From contig JAPTOF010000005.1 in the NCBI GenBank assembly GCA_028554755.1, positions 8,751,501-8,815,500 of the forward strand: a DNA stretch of 64,000 bases, read 5' to 3'. This stretch comes from Cordia subcordata (Eukaryota > Streptophyta > Magnoliopsida > Boraginales > Cordiaceae). The position numbers and the translations under genes were made by a program. Positions 41,148 to 59,100 of the stretch are shown one piece after another (position 1 is the stretch's first letter; each line of letters opens with the position of its first letter). The notes under the pieces were generated by a model. It was not told where the DNA came from, did not search any database, and saw only the letters and a program-made list of their open reading frames with translations.

Positions 41148-41402
41148 GACTCGTTTGGATTGACTTTTTTTAAAACTCGTTTGGATTGACTTTTTTTAAA
41201 AGTACATTTTTAACAACTTCTAGAAAAATACTTTTTTTAAAAGTTAAAAATTTTGACTTCTAAAAGCCACTATGTTTAAGTTGTTTTTAAGAGTTGTAGT
41301 TTTTATGGAAGTCAAGCCCAAACTGTTTAGTGCTAAAATAATATACTTTTTTATTTTAAAAAAATATATTTTTTCTTAAAAAAAGCCAATTCAGACAGAC
41401 TC
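41148..41402. mobile_element. MITE-like insertion in intron 5 of CKX-B
   Basis: The left end GACTCGTTTGGATTGAC and the reverse-complemented right end GAGTCTGTCTGAATTGGC form an imperfect inverted repeat. The same intron in CKX-A runs from TTTCAAGCT to GATGAGTTC with only a few bases between, so this is an insertion in copy B. The left terminus is duplicated in tandem (period 26 bp). Ends resemble the element at 61203-61608. Confidence 0.6.
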
Positions 41403-41927
41403 ATAATTCGATGAGCTCATTTGCAAGATCGATCACTACTTTGTCTTGTTCACTGGGAAGATGATGACTAGGTCATGATTCGTGTCTGTGACAATTTTGC
41501 CAAAAACTCCCTGAACAAAGGTATGTATTTTGCTGCGGGGAATGGCAAGATTTAGCCAAGCGTGTGGAACTTCCCACAACCCTTGTGCTCGCAGTTGCAG
41601 TTCTTCTTTGTGAACTCTGTTCAAGAATTCCACGTACGAAACTTCTTGCACGGTCAATGTTGACGGGATGTAGCTCAGTTGAGATAATAAACTTTTAATT
41701 TCCTGCTCCAAGATAAGAAACATCAAATTAAAACTTGTTGGGAATTGGGGTGTCGAAACAAAGATAAAACAAAGAAAGATAAAGATGGATATACATAATA
41801 TTTGACAGACAAGATAATTTTACTATGAAACAAAGGAATACATCACGAAAATATGACTTAGACTTGAGAGCTCCTACCTCTCGAACTCTCCTATCTTGGT
41901 TTCTATCTTTGTCTCACTGTCTCACGT

Positions 41928-42109
41928 TATAAAATAAATAATGTGAGAAAAGTGTTTTTCTCATTCTGCACAAAAAATGACACTTGCATCTCTATAAATA
42001 ATAAACTATACTAGACTAACTAACTATGAGAAAACACAGGAGAGAATAAATGCATAAAAAGATTACAACAACAGTAATTCAAAAATTGAAAAATATATCA
42101 CTGTTATCA
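41928..42109 (-). repeat. 3' LTR of the Copia element
   Basis: Direct repeat partner of 46571-46751. It begins TATAAAAT where the partner has TGTAAAAT and ends TTATCA on the plus strand. It adjoins the polypurine tract. Confidence 0.88.
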
Positions 42110-42133
42110 CTCCCCCTCAAACGAAACCACGTC

Positions 42134-45100
42134 CTAAATGGTGAGCTTGGAACGCAAGAATTTACAACGAGAGGCAGAAAGAGGTTTTGTTATAATATCA
42201 GTAATCTGATCAGTTGTAGATATGAATTGTACTTGAAGTTCTTTAGAGGCCACCTTCTCTCGTACAAAATGCACATCAATCTCAATATGCTTAGTACGTG
42301 CATGATAGACTGGATTTATTGTTAGATAGGTGGCTCCTATATTGTCACACCAAAGTACGGGAGCCATCTTAGGTGAAAAACAAAGCTCTTTAAGTAGAGA
42401 CTTCAACCAGCACAACTCTACAGTAGCAAACGTAATTGCCTGGTACTCAGCTTCGGTACTTGATCGAGATGTAGTTGTCTGCCTTTTAGCTGACCAAGAA
42501 ATAAGATTAGGTCTAAGAAAAATACAATATCCATGAGTGCTCCGTCTGTCGTCAGGGCAGCCAGCCCAATCAGCATCAGAATAGGCATGCAGCAACGAAT
42601 CAGAAGAAGATGTAAGATGAAGGCTAAAGAATGAGGTCTCTGCCAGATATCGTAAGATACATTTCACTGTAGTCCAATGCTCATTAATAGGGCTATGCAG
42701 AAACTGACAAAGTTTATTTACTGCAAATGCTATATCTGGGCAAGTAATAGTAAGGTACTATAAAGCCCCAACAATACTACGATAAAAAGAAGCATCCAGG
42801 AAAGGTTCGCCAACATTTTGAGAAAGATGCTGAGTAATAGAGATAGGTGTAGATACACCTTTGGCATTTTCCATATTCGCACGCTGCAGAATTTCCAAAA
42901 CATATTTTCTTTGATGAAGAAGCAAACCTGTTTTAGTTTGCTCCACTTGAACACCCACGAAGAATGAAAGCATACCCAAATCTTTAATAGAAAATTGATC
43001 ATTCAAGTCCAAAATCAATGTCTGAATAGCTACAATGTTATTCCCAGTAACAATGATGTCATCAACATAAACAAGGAGAATGGTACAGTCAGCTAATGTA
43101 TTGCGAATGAACAAAGAGTTGTCAGACACCAAAGCAACAAAACCCAAAGTATAAAGATAGGAATTGAGTCGAGAAACCAAACCTTTGGGGCTTGTTTAAG
43201 ACCATAAAGAGCCTTTTGAAGTTTACAGACATAGTTCGGATATGAGCCATTTATGAATCCTGGAGGTTGTGCCATATATACATCTTCTTGTAAAATCCCA
43301 TGCAAGAAAGCATTATCAACATTTAATTGATGAATAGACTATTGTTGAGATAACGCAAGTGAAAGCACAATGCGAATAGTAGTCAGCTTAACCACTGGAC
43401 TAAAAGTTTCTAAGAAATCAGTACCTGTTTCTTGACTGAAGCCTTTGGCCACCAAGCGAGCTTTGTAGTGATCAACAGAGCCATCCGATTTATATTTTAT
43501 CCAAAAAACCCATTTACACCCTACAATACTAGCGTTAGATGGTTTAGGAACCCAAAACCCAAGTACTATTGCACATAATGGCATTATATTCTGAGTCCAT
43601 AGCTTCTCGCCAATGTTGAAATTTTGATGCCTGCAGATATGTATGTAGTTTAGACTCTTTCAGTGTTGGAGTCGATGACTCTGTTGTTGAAACGGAATAT
43701 GTAACGAAGTTTGAGAGTTTTTTCATGGACCGAGTGTTGTCTCTGTGCCGCGTGACCATAGGATGAACTGAATTGGAGGATGAATTATTTGGACCAATTG
43801 AATTGTGGACAAGTGATTCCAAGCAATTTCTAGAAGGAGAAGAAAGTTGGACAGAAGGTGGAGACATTACTGGCGCAATTGTGTTCTGGACATCACATGG
43901 GTGGACAGCTTGCTCATTTAATAAGACAGGTGGTGGGTTTGTCAAATTATGATGCTGAGTTGGATTATGTGGTGATGACAGCAAGGGAGAAGATGAAGAT
44001 TGATGCACACCTAAATTAGATAGAGTATCTGACGATGTCATCGGCATAGTTAACATATTTCCAACAGCTGAACTTGGGAATTTGTAATTTGAATTAAATT
44101 GAAAAACATGACAATTGGGATTAGATATTGACATACTGAATTTGAGTTGGGATCAAATTGCATAGAAGTAGTGGAAGGTGTTTTACTTGACTTATTCGAA
44201 GAGACCATAGAAAATGAATTATCTAATATTTTATTTGATGGACCGTTTGAATAAGCAAATGGAAAATGAGCTTCATCAAAATTACATGCCTTGAGACACA
44301 AACTCATCCAGAACCAGAATGATAACACCAATAGCCATATTGATCAGAAAAGTACCCTAGAAAAATGCATGGTTGAGATTTTGGACTCAATTTATCATTT
44401 TTGTAAGCAGCTAAGTGTGGATAACACAAACACCCGAACACACGTAATATGGAATAATCCGGAGGACGTTCAAAAATTTTTTGAAATGGGGATGCATTAT
44501 GTATGACAGGAGAGGGCAACCTATTGATTAGAAAAAGCTTCTACCCAGAACTTCTTAGGCATTGAAGCATTAAACATAATAGTAATGCCCATTTTTGTGA
44601 CATGACGAATCTTTCGTTCAGCTAGTCCATTTTGTTCAGTGAGGACATGAAATATGATATTGAATGCCACAGGAAGCAAAATGAGCCTTTAATCTACCTT
44701 GAGTGAGTTCAGGGGCACCATCGCATTGAAAAGAACCAATTTTAGTAGAAAAAAGATTTTCAACAAGGTTTTGAAATTGCAGAAAACAAGAAACAACGTC
44801 ACTTTTATTTTTAAGTAAATACAACCACGTGTACCGACTGAAATCATCAATGAATAACACAAAATAACAAAAACCAGAATAAGAAGACACGGGGGAAGGA
44901 CCCCATACATCGCAATGAATTAATTCTAAAGGCCCAACATATATTCTAGAAGATGAAGAAATAGGCAATTTATGACTTTTGCCTTTCATACATGAATCAC
45001 AAAATTTATTTAATGAAAGGAAATCTTTGAAAAAAATGAGAGCTTGAGAACGTAACATAGACAATACTAGCTTGGCAGGATGTCCCAACCTACTGCAACA

Positions 45101-46498
45101 GAGAGATGCAGACATATGAGTTGAATTGAATGCCTCATGAGATGATGAAAAGACTGGGAACATGTACAAATTTTACTCAACGCGGCCCATTAGCAATGGT
45201 TCCCCTGTTTGAAGATCCTTGACAAGACACATGGAAGGAAGAAATTCAAGTGAGACATTGTTTTCACGGGTGAATTGAACAACAGACAACAAGTTTCAAG
45301 TAAGAGACGGAACATGCAAGACATTTTTTAAAAGTAAAGGATGAGAGGGATGAGAAAGGGAAGTAGAACCAACATAAGCAATGGATAGAGGCATACCATC
45401 TTCTACAAGAACTTGATCGGAGCCATTATAAAGTTGAATATGTTGAAGAATGGACAAATCTGGTGGCATGTGTGATGTGGCTCTGGAGTCAGGAATCCAA
45501 GACAATGGCGATGGCGTAAGAAGGAGCGGAGGCAAAGAGGAAGGCTGGTAATGGAGTCCAGCAAACTGAGTGGCTGGCATTGATGAAGTTGGTTGAGGAA
45601 AGGAACTTGAAGAATGTTATTGAGAAGGTTGGGAGTAACGAAGCCGACAACGATCAGCAGAATGGCCAACAACTCGACAAATTTGACACTTGCCTCTATA
45701 GCGAGAACGAGTTTTAGAGATGTTGTTTTGTGACCGAGTAAACTGTTGAGCTGAGAAAGTGGAGCAAGAGGACTGTTGAGCAAGCATAGCGGTAGACTGA
45801 AGAGATTATGTGTGAAGCTGCACTGAAGAATCGACCACATTAGTAACTGCAGAATCAAGAAGAATACGTTGTTCAAAAGTCAACAATTTGGCATGAAGCT
45901 GATTGAAAGATAGCAGATTTGGCAGATTTTCCATTGATGTAACAAAAGCCTGATATTCATGAGGGAGTCCTTCTAATGCTGTAAGAACAAGATCCACATC
46001 AGATAAAATTTCCCCAATAGCAGCTAGAGCATTAGATAGAGATCGGATTTGCTCAAGATAATCTGTGATGGTTGCATCGCCTTTTCTGACCGCACGCAGC
46101 TGAGCACGCAAGAGGGACTTTCGAGCAACTGATTATTGCATAAAAGTCTCATGTAGTGCATTCCAAAGCTCACGAGTAGATTTATAACCATTAGCTTGAT
46201 GAACCAGTGTTTCAGCTAAAGTTGCGATAATACATGATGTAACAAAACCATCATATCTTTTCCATTTAGAGAGAGAAGTATTGGAACTAGAATCTGCAGT
46301 AGGGATAGATATTGATCCATCAATATAACCTAGCAGATCATTGAAGAGACAAAAATTGGTGATTTGATTCTTCCAGGTGAGATAATTGTTGTAGTCCAAA
46401 GCAACAGTAACATAGGCTTTAATGTTAAAGGTAGGTAAAGCAAAAGTGGAAGAAGACGAGTTGTGATTTGCAGAAGCAGGTGGGTTGGTAGAGGCCAT
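42134..46498 (-). pseudogene. Copia gag-pol, broken by several stops and frameshifts
   Basis: Pieces in order (minus): gag 46498-45806 (FALPTFNIKAY, DYNNYLTWKNQI; a stop near 46133); a zinc-knuckle remnant near 45640-45700; protease with DSRATSH in place of the usual DSGA-type motif (about 45490); integrase with GAG-preintegrase and core residues 45169-44636 (HCDVWGP, LFIDDFSRYTW); reverse transcriptase 43584-42758 ([23 protein letters not shown]); RNase H 42667-42134 (DADWAGCPDDRRST, SSTEAEYQA). At least five interruptions are visible, so no functional polyprotein can be made. Confidence 0.9.
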
Positions 46499-46570
46499 GA
46501 GAGTGTGAAAGTGAGAAAGATAAAACCCAAGAAAAGGAAGTGACGTAAGTCAGGAGAATGGATGATGCCA

Positions 46571-46751
46571 TGTAAAATGAATAATGTGAGAAAAGTGTTT
46601 TTCTCATTCTGCACAAAAAATGACACTTACATTTCTATAAATAATAAATTATACCAGACTAACTAACTATGAAAAAACACAGGAGAAAATAAATGCATAA
46701 ATAGATTACATCAATAGTAATTCAAAAATTGAAAATATATCACTGTTATCA
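46571..46751 (-). repeat. 5' LTR of the Copia element
   Basis: TGTAAAATG...TTATCA on the plus strand, about 93% identical by eye to the 3' LTR. It is followed on the minus strand by a PBS-like TGGCATCA. Confidence 0.88.
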
Positions 46752-47391
46752 CACGTAATCACCAATTATAATAAGCTATATTTCTAGGATACAAAAGAGA
46801 CTAGTCCTGTAGAAACAAAATTCTTAATTTGGTCAAAACTAATAATTATCCCTAAAGTCCATGTCTTTAAGGCCTATTTAGAATACGGGTCATACCTTAC
46901 AGAACCATTTCATTGACAAGAGGGATTCAGGAATAGGTCAAATGGTTGAAACTTGAACTTGAATGGAAAATCGGGGGATTAAATTAAAAAGAAAATTGTT
47001 TCTTTGATAACATAGCTTTGTTATTGATAACGTGCTTAATCACCTTGTTTACTGCATCAGCATTTTCAGGGTTGAAATATTTGGCTAATTCAATGCTAAA
47101 AGTTGGTCGTCCATCTGCGATGGAATCGGCTTGAGTGGAATCTTGATGACGGCCTGCTTGGTTCATAGTGATAAACCCCCCTCTACGTAATCAAATGTGT
47201 GCTTCGCAGATGTTAAATGGTCCTGGTCTCTGGACAATTTTGAGAAATCTGAATAGTCTGCTTTGATCCATTTTACCTGTGGACAATTGAGTCTTAGTCT
47301 ATATATGGAAGTCTAATACGTATTCGAGGGTATATTCCTTGATAAGAATTTAAGTTCTTAGATGAGATAATAATTCGAAAAGACAAGCTTA

Positions 47392-47574
<183 letters not shown>

Positions 47575-47894
47575 TTAAGGCATTAATTGATGTAAACTAG
47601 GATATAGGAATGTATAGTTTTATTTCAATAAGGCCGTAGAATTAATATTAATTCTTAAGTTCTAGAATTCTTTTTAACGGTAGACGCATGGAGGATGTGT
47701 GTTCGACGTGTATTGGAAGAGTCTTGGTGTTTGACAAGCACGAATACCGATACAGGATCTTATAGTGGTACCCATGCTGCATAGATAATGTGACTTACTG
47801 TTTTTTTACTTTGGGATATAAAGAGAGGTTTTTTGCGTATGGTTATAGAGTATTATAAGATTATAATGGTTTAATTGGAGTTACCTCCAATTCA

Positions 47895-48131
<237 letters not shown>

Positions 48132-48720
48132 TTAGCAGGAAGTAATTCAAACAGTTGAGACATATTAATACCCCTAACAGTTATGACCTCGGTTAGAATA
48201 GATAACAGGTGAGATCGGATTAGGGGTATTTCGGGTATTGAAACAACGAAAAACAAAAAAGAAAAACTGCATTCCTTTTCCTCCAAGTGACTGCATGTTG
48301 ATTACGATTCCATGATCAGCCTGTGCCTGGCCTTGTAGCGAGTGGCCATTCCCTCGGCCTGCAACAGCCAGATTTGAACGGGGCCCCATCTTCCATACGT
48401 AGTTTATAATCTTTGCGATGTCACGAACCAACCCTGGATACAGAACCGCTAAAGGAAGCAAATGGGTTTGGTTGCCAAAATCCTTGGCTGCAAATTCATT
48501 TCCCTGGAAACTTAAATTCCCATCAAGATGAAGTCCCTTGAATAAAGTTGGCTCACTGGAGCATAGGTCTAGTCTAATGGTTAGGCAGCAAAATAACAAA
48601 ACCATGAAGCTTCTTGTGAAAACCATATGATTTTGTTTGCTAAAACTAAACGATATTGGATGTCTCATTTTTTTGCAGCTTTGCTGAGCAGACTGTGCTG
48701 TGAACGCTTCCGAAGCTTTT

Positions 48721-48810
48721 CTGAAATTAATGCATGTAAAGAGTTGACAAAAGAAATTTAAAGATGGATAAAGTGATCAAAAAGTCAACCGGCCATTTAA
48801 TAATTTGGTC
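48721..48810 (-). promoter_or_regulatory. Conserved upstream block of CKX-B
   Basis: Similar to 30382-30470 and 55671-55730, including TTTACATGCA and the GGTTGACT W-box-like core. It remains recognisable although the gene is dead. Confidence 0.5.
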
Positions 48811-49129
48811 GGTAAGGATTGGCCAATTGGCCAGGTGAGTAAATGATCATATATTTTCAGATTACAATAATATCGCTCATCTCTTGAAGAGAAATATTAT
48901 AGAAGAGATCTTAATCTCTTTGCACTTTTCCTTGACACTGTTAAAGGTGAAGAAGTCGGCTTTGACCAAAGAAATAAAAATACAGGTGTGCCAATGAGTG
49001 TGACATTATAATTATTAATATTATTTGTCTAAAAATTTACTATTTTTAATCATTTTCATATTAAATTCATCATTTGTAATGGTTAATTCTCTCAGTAGTT
49101 GGCTGAATTTAATGGGATAATAATTAATG

Positions 49130-49133
<4 letters not shown>

Positions 49134-49176
<43 letters not shown>
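49134..49176. repeat. (AT)n microsatellite
   Basis: About 43 bp of AT repeat, about 510 bp upstream of the CKX-B start. Confidence 0.95.
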
Positions 49177-49182
<6 letters not shown>

Positions 49183-49310
49183 TCTCGAGTCATTGAATTA
49201 GAGATAGCGATGAGTCGGATTCAAATGTAAATTCCATAGATATTTAATATGGGTACTAGATCCGATTATAAACTTGTTTGCAAAACCAATGGGTTGTCCG
49301 TTAATTAAGA

Positions 49311-49420
49311 CACTACAAAAAAAGTCCTAAGGTTTTTTGCCAGCTATATGGGGTTGCCTATTTTAAAATTACCGCTAGTATGGGCCTCAACTATTTAAAA
49401 TGTCGCCTATATATAATTTT
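49311..49420. mobile_element. CACTA-like transposon terminus
   Basis: CACTACAAAAAAAGTCC resembles the CACTA terminal inverted repeat. The next 100 bp hold short related words (GCCAGCTATATGGG, CCGCTAGTATGGGCC). The other end was not found. Confidence 0.4.
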
Positions 49421-50093
49421 AGAAAAAGGAAACCACATCATATTTCATTCACGGTTTGAACGTTGAATCTTCTTTATTATAGAACTCTATAATCATACTA
49501 TCCACTAATCAAGTTAAGAATACATTCATTAATTATCTTGTATAACAATATATCTATGTATTACCTAAATCCTGCTTATATCGTAAAATCGTTAGTTATT
49601 CTTCGTTATTTTGTAGTGAAACTGCCACTTATTCTTGATGAAGGTTTTTAATAAATATTAGAAAACTCTAAAACTCAAAAAAGATGTGCTTTTTCATAAA
49701 TGATTTTTTCTTTTTCATGAAAAATAAAGTCAATCGATATAGGCCTGAGAATATAAAATTAGAGAATGGTCCAAAAAAGACAAGCAAATTAAGAAATAAT
49801 TTCATATTGGTGGGAGGGATTTTTTTAGGGCAAGAACCTCATCATGAAATTATGACACACAGCATGAGTTGATAAGGTATGGATTTTAATAATGTACTTT
49901 ATATAATATATAGATACAACGATAACAAATAAAATTTACACTTACATATGAGAAAAGAACATTGGACATATAATTAATTTGTGATCCCTTCTTTTCTGGT
50001 ATTTTAACTGCAAAGTGCTATTTCATTATCTTTTTTTCCAACCAATTAACATTATAATTAACTTTTCCTTTTCATAAGCAGTTAAAATAAGGG

Positions 50094-55530
<5,437 letters not shown>

Positions 55531-55670
55531 GTCGTTTTGTTTGCTAAAACTAAAGGATAACATAGAGGCTGAAAATGCAATAGAGAAAGGTGAATGATTT
55601 CTGATCTTTTCTGGAGTATATTTAATCGAAGGGAAAGCGAAAGGAAATATGTTAAAATTCAAGAGTGATG

Positions 55671-55730
55671 TGCATGTAAAGAGTTGACGAGGAAATTTAA
55701 AGATGGATTGAGTGAAAAAGTCAACCGACC
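55671..55730 (-). promoter_or_regulatory. Conserved upstream block of CKX-C
   Basis: Shares TTTACATGCA, TTTAAATTTC and GGTCGGTTGACTT with the upstream blocks of CKX-A and CKX-B. The GGTTGAC element contains a W-box core. Confidence 0.5.
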
Positions 55731-56103
55731 TTTCCTTTTTTATTAATTGTTTTTGGTGCAAATAGTCAACCTCTTTTTTTTTTTTTTTTTTTCTATTTTT
55801 TGGATGCAGATAGTCAGCCAAATATATGCTAAAATTCGTACGAGGATAGCCTGATTGAGAGGGTAAATGATTTTCAGCTTATAGATTTCAGTTAACAATG
55901 AGATCTCACACTTTCAGCTCGACGGCTAAGAAGTTTTACAGAGGGTAAGTCTGACAACAACGTGATAAATGCCTGTATCTTAGGTGCCAGCTACGAGATC
56001 TTTCAACCCAATTTGCATGTGTTTGCTAGTCTTGTGTGGTTGACTGTTTCAGTTTGGAGGAGACATGGGCGTCATGGCCGGCACACTTCTGGCCTTGTTA
56101 CGA

Positions 56104-56114
56104 TGGTATCAGAG
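56104..56114 (+). other. Primer-binding-site-like word of an LTR retrotransposon
   Basis: TGGTATCAGAG matches the complement of the plant initiator Met-tRNA 3' end used by many plant LTR elements. It sits among non-coding sequence without gag, so it is at most a relic. Confidence 0.35.
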
Positions 56115-59100
56115 TTAGGCTAGCAGCTCATCAACGTAGAGCAGGTCAACAACAATGACAGGAAGAGCCTGCAATGTACTGGATTGTTGTTGGTATGTCT
56201 ATTATTGTTGGATGACTCACATAGTTGGCTTTAGTGACAAATATTTCTCATGGAGGCAAGCCAAGGAGTTGATGTTGCTATGAGGGTGTGGCATGGGAAC
56301 CGTACTACTTGATCCACTGCCAAGGAATTAGCAGATTGGGCAGGCGTGAAGCTACATGGAGGAGAAGAGGGCAATTGCTCCCCTTACTGTTCTTTTCAAA
56401 AAAAAAAAAAATTAATATAAAAAATTATTTAAAAAATTTGAAAATTCAAATTTGTCCCCTTATAAATAAGGGTTAAAAGACACACTGCCCTTCTCTTCTT
56501 CTTTTTCAACAACAATCAAGATAACTCCTTTACTATTCACTCTCTCTAATATGTAATTTTGCCTCCCTTCCTTTCAAAGTTTAGCTTCAACCCTGAGACT
56601 GGACAAGGGAAGTTTGTCATAAGGGTGACAAATGTCCGTGACTCAGGGATTAGGACTAGTGTTGGGAGAGAGAAAAAGCGTTCTAAAAAAAAATCTTTTT
56701 TCAGAATATGAATTTTATGAACAATTAAGATGATATTTTACACATACAAATGATCAAGATTTCATATAAGAGGATCCTAATTTGTACTTTATGTGCCTTG
56801 CTACAAGATCTCTAGTTACATAAGCAGTAATTTTTGCCTTGTACTAAAATGTTATGTCCATGCCATAGGTCAATGTCCACCGTCACTCTTGAGTTTCGTT
56901 CTTGTCAGTCATGCTTGGTTCAATGGCTCTGTTCGTGAGGACATGAGCACCAGGGGAGAACACTTTCGGCCTTTTTATAGTAAGCATCCTTTGTAACCAT
57001 AAAATTATGATCTGATGTATTCCCATTTTTACAAAAGAGAAAAAAAAAAGTGTAATAATAGATATCACCTAAACTTTATTTCTGTGTGCATGTTAAGTTG
57101 AAGAAAGAACTTAAAAAATCTTTTTTATTTCTCTCCCCTTTTACAGTATGAATCAGCTAAACATACATAAAAAGGTTATATCTGAATATACAAAAGCAAA
57201 TAGGTTATATTTGACAACAATGACATAAATAGAAAAGTAAATATCTTATGAATATAATGGTCATGGCAGTGAAAGAGAAATTATTATATATATCAGCAGA
57301 TTTGTGGTAACCCACTTAAGATTTGGCTTGTGAATAAAGTTGTTGTTTTTTTTTTTTAATTATTGTCTTCTTTTTCTTTTGATCGATTCGTTTTTAGTAT
57401 ACACGAGGAAATAACAAATAATTTGACAGCATTAATAATAGAAGTAGAGATTGGTTGATTATCGTTTTTGCATTTTGAAGCACTTTTGGGCCATTAGAAT
57501 CTTTAAGAAGTTCGAAGGGTTAGAAATTAATGATTATGAACTCATACGGTATAAATTAGTTGTTATTAATGTGCAAAAATACTTTTTATTTTTTAATCAC
57601 TTCTCCATTAATTTGATTTGCCACATCAAGTTAAGATTAAACCTATTAACAGAGTCTTTGACGGTGCTTTTTTTGGGTGCTTATAAGCACTCAAAATAAA
57701 CTCATATAAGCATTGCCAACCACCTTCTAACTCCGTTCTTATTTATTCACTTGTCAAGAGAGATTTGACGAAGCCTTGGATAGAGACACCATTAATGAAT
57801 TGACGGTAGTAATCAATATGAGCTAGGCATCATAAAAAAATAGATGTTTGACAAAGCCTTAGAGATACTACTAGTGAATTAGAAGTAGTAATAGTGAGTT
57901 AGGTTAAAGTCTAAAAGTAGATGTCAATCACCTTCTAAATTTTTCTGGTAAAATAACTCCAGTATCAAAATTTTCATTGTAGATATTAATTATCACCTCA
58001 TCTAAAAACTTAAATTTGTAGAGAGATATTAGTTTATTTCTTTATTGTACTTAAGGCTATTGACACTATGGCAAAGCATTCTAAAGTTTATTTTGAAATT
58101 AATTGTAATACATAATTTTGGTGCCAGGGTCATATGAGGAAGAATTTAGAGGATCAATGACGATGCTTCAAAACTTATTGCAAAATGAGAAAGTAACCCC
58201 AATATATACTTTTGAGCACATTGTGAACAATTAAAGACGAGATTCACCTAAACTTAAAATTCAACGAAAGACAAGTTACTTGTATTCGATTTTGAGAAAA
58301 TCACAAAATCAATGTTTTTACCTTTTTAGCTACTAGTTAATTTACAAAATATTTGAAATCTATAAAATCTAAGGAAATACTTGAGATGTATTTTCTCATT
58401 ATTTTTTGAGCTTATTAATTTAGTACACTTGCAACAAGTCGAGACCAAACAATTTTATTACAGAAAAGATAGTGTATTAGTTTATCAATTATTTAATTAA
58501 AGAGGTTCTTCTTTAGTTGTATTATCGACGTAAGTAGTGATTTCCCTAATCTCTCTTAAAAAGTTTAGCCCCTTTTGAACTGTTTCTACTATTAGATATA
58601 TTACTTAGAAAAACTTAATTCTCAATTTTGGTAAAATGATTTGAAACGCCCAAATCTTGTGACCACATCTATATCTATGCATACATACATACATGTATAT
58701 ATACAAACACACACATACATACATAAATACTAAAGCTGATACCTATTACCTAGTTTTTTCCACCAAAATTTCATTAGCCATTTGTTGCACGATTGTCCGC
58801 TCTAAAATGCTATGTGTACTAATGCAAAATTCATTTTGACGCATTATGTGTGACAACTTGGTCATGCCATATGAAGTTTAACATTTCTCAATCTAGAAGC
58901 CAATGAAATGATCTAATTTCATCACAATTTTAAATAGAAAGATGAATATCTTTATCAATCAAATACCAATATAATTTATTATCAATCTATTAATTGATTA
59001 GATTTTTTAAATTGATCAATATAAATTACAGTTCATTCTATTATTAGCTACTTAACTGAATTATATCAATTTAATAATTAAAATGTACGGGTCAAACACT

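Larger units (their letters stand above)
41928..46751 (-). mobile_element. Full-length degenerate Copia LTR retrotransposon inside CKX-B intron 4
   Basis: Bounded by 182- and 181-bp direct LTRs and flanked by the 5-bp target duplication CACGT (41923-41927 and 46752-46756). On the minus strand the order is LTR, a PBS-like TGGCATCA, gag, protease, integrase, reverse transcriptase, RNase H, a polypurine tract (GAGGGGGAG) and LTR. This protease-integrase-RT order is diagnostic of Copia. The element is 4824 bp with very short LTRs. The LTRs differ by about twelve substitutions and one indel, so the insertion is not recent. Confidence 0.93.
48811..50093. other. Intergenic DNA between CKX-B and CKX-C
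   Basis: Contains an AT microsatellite (49134-49176) and a CACTA-like end at 49311. An open frame at 49684-49872 has no recognisable family. No gene supported. Confidence 0.55.
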
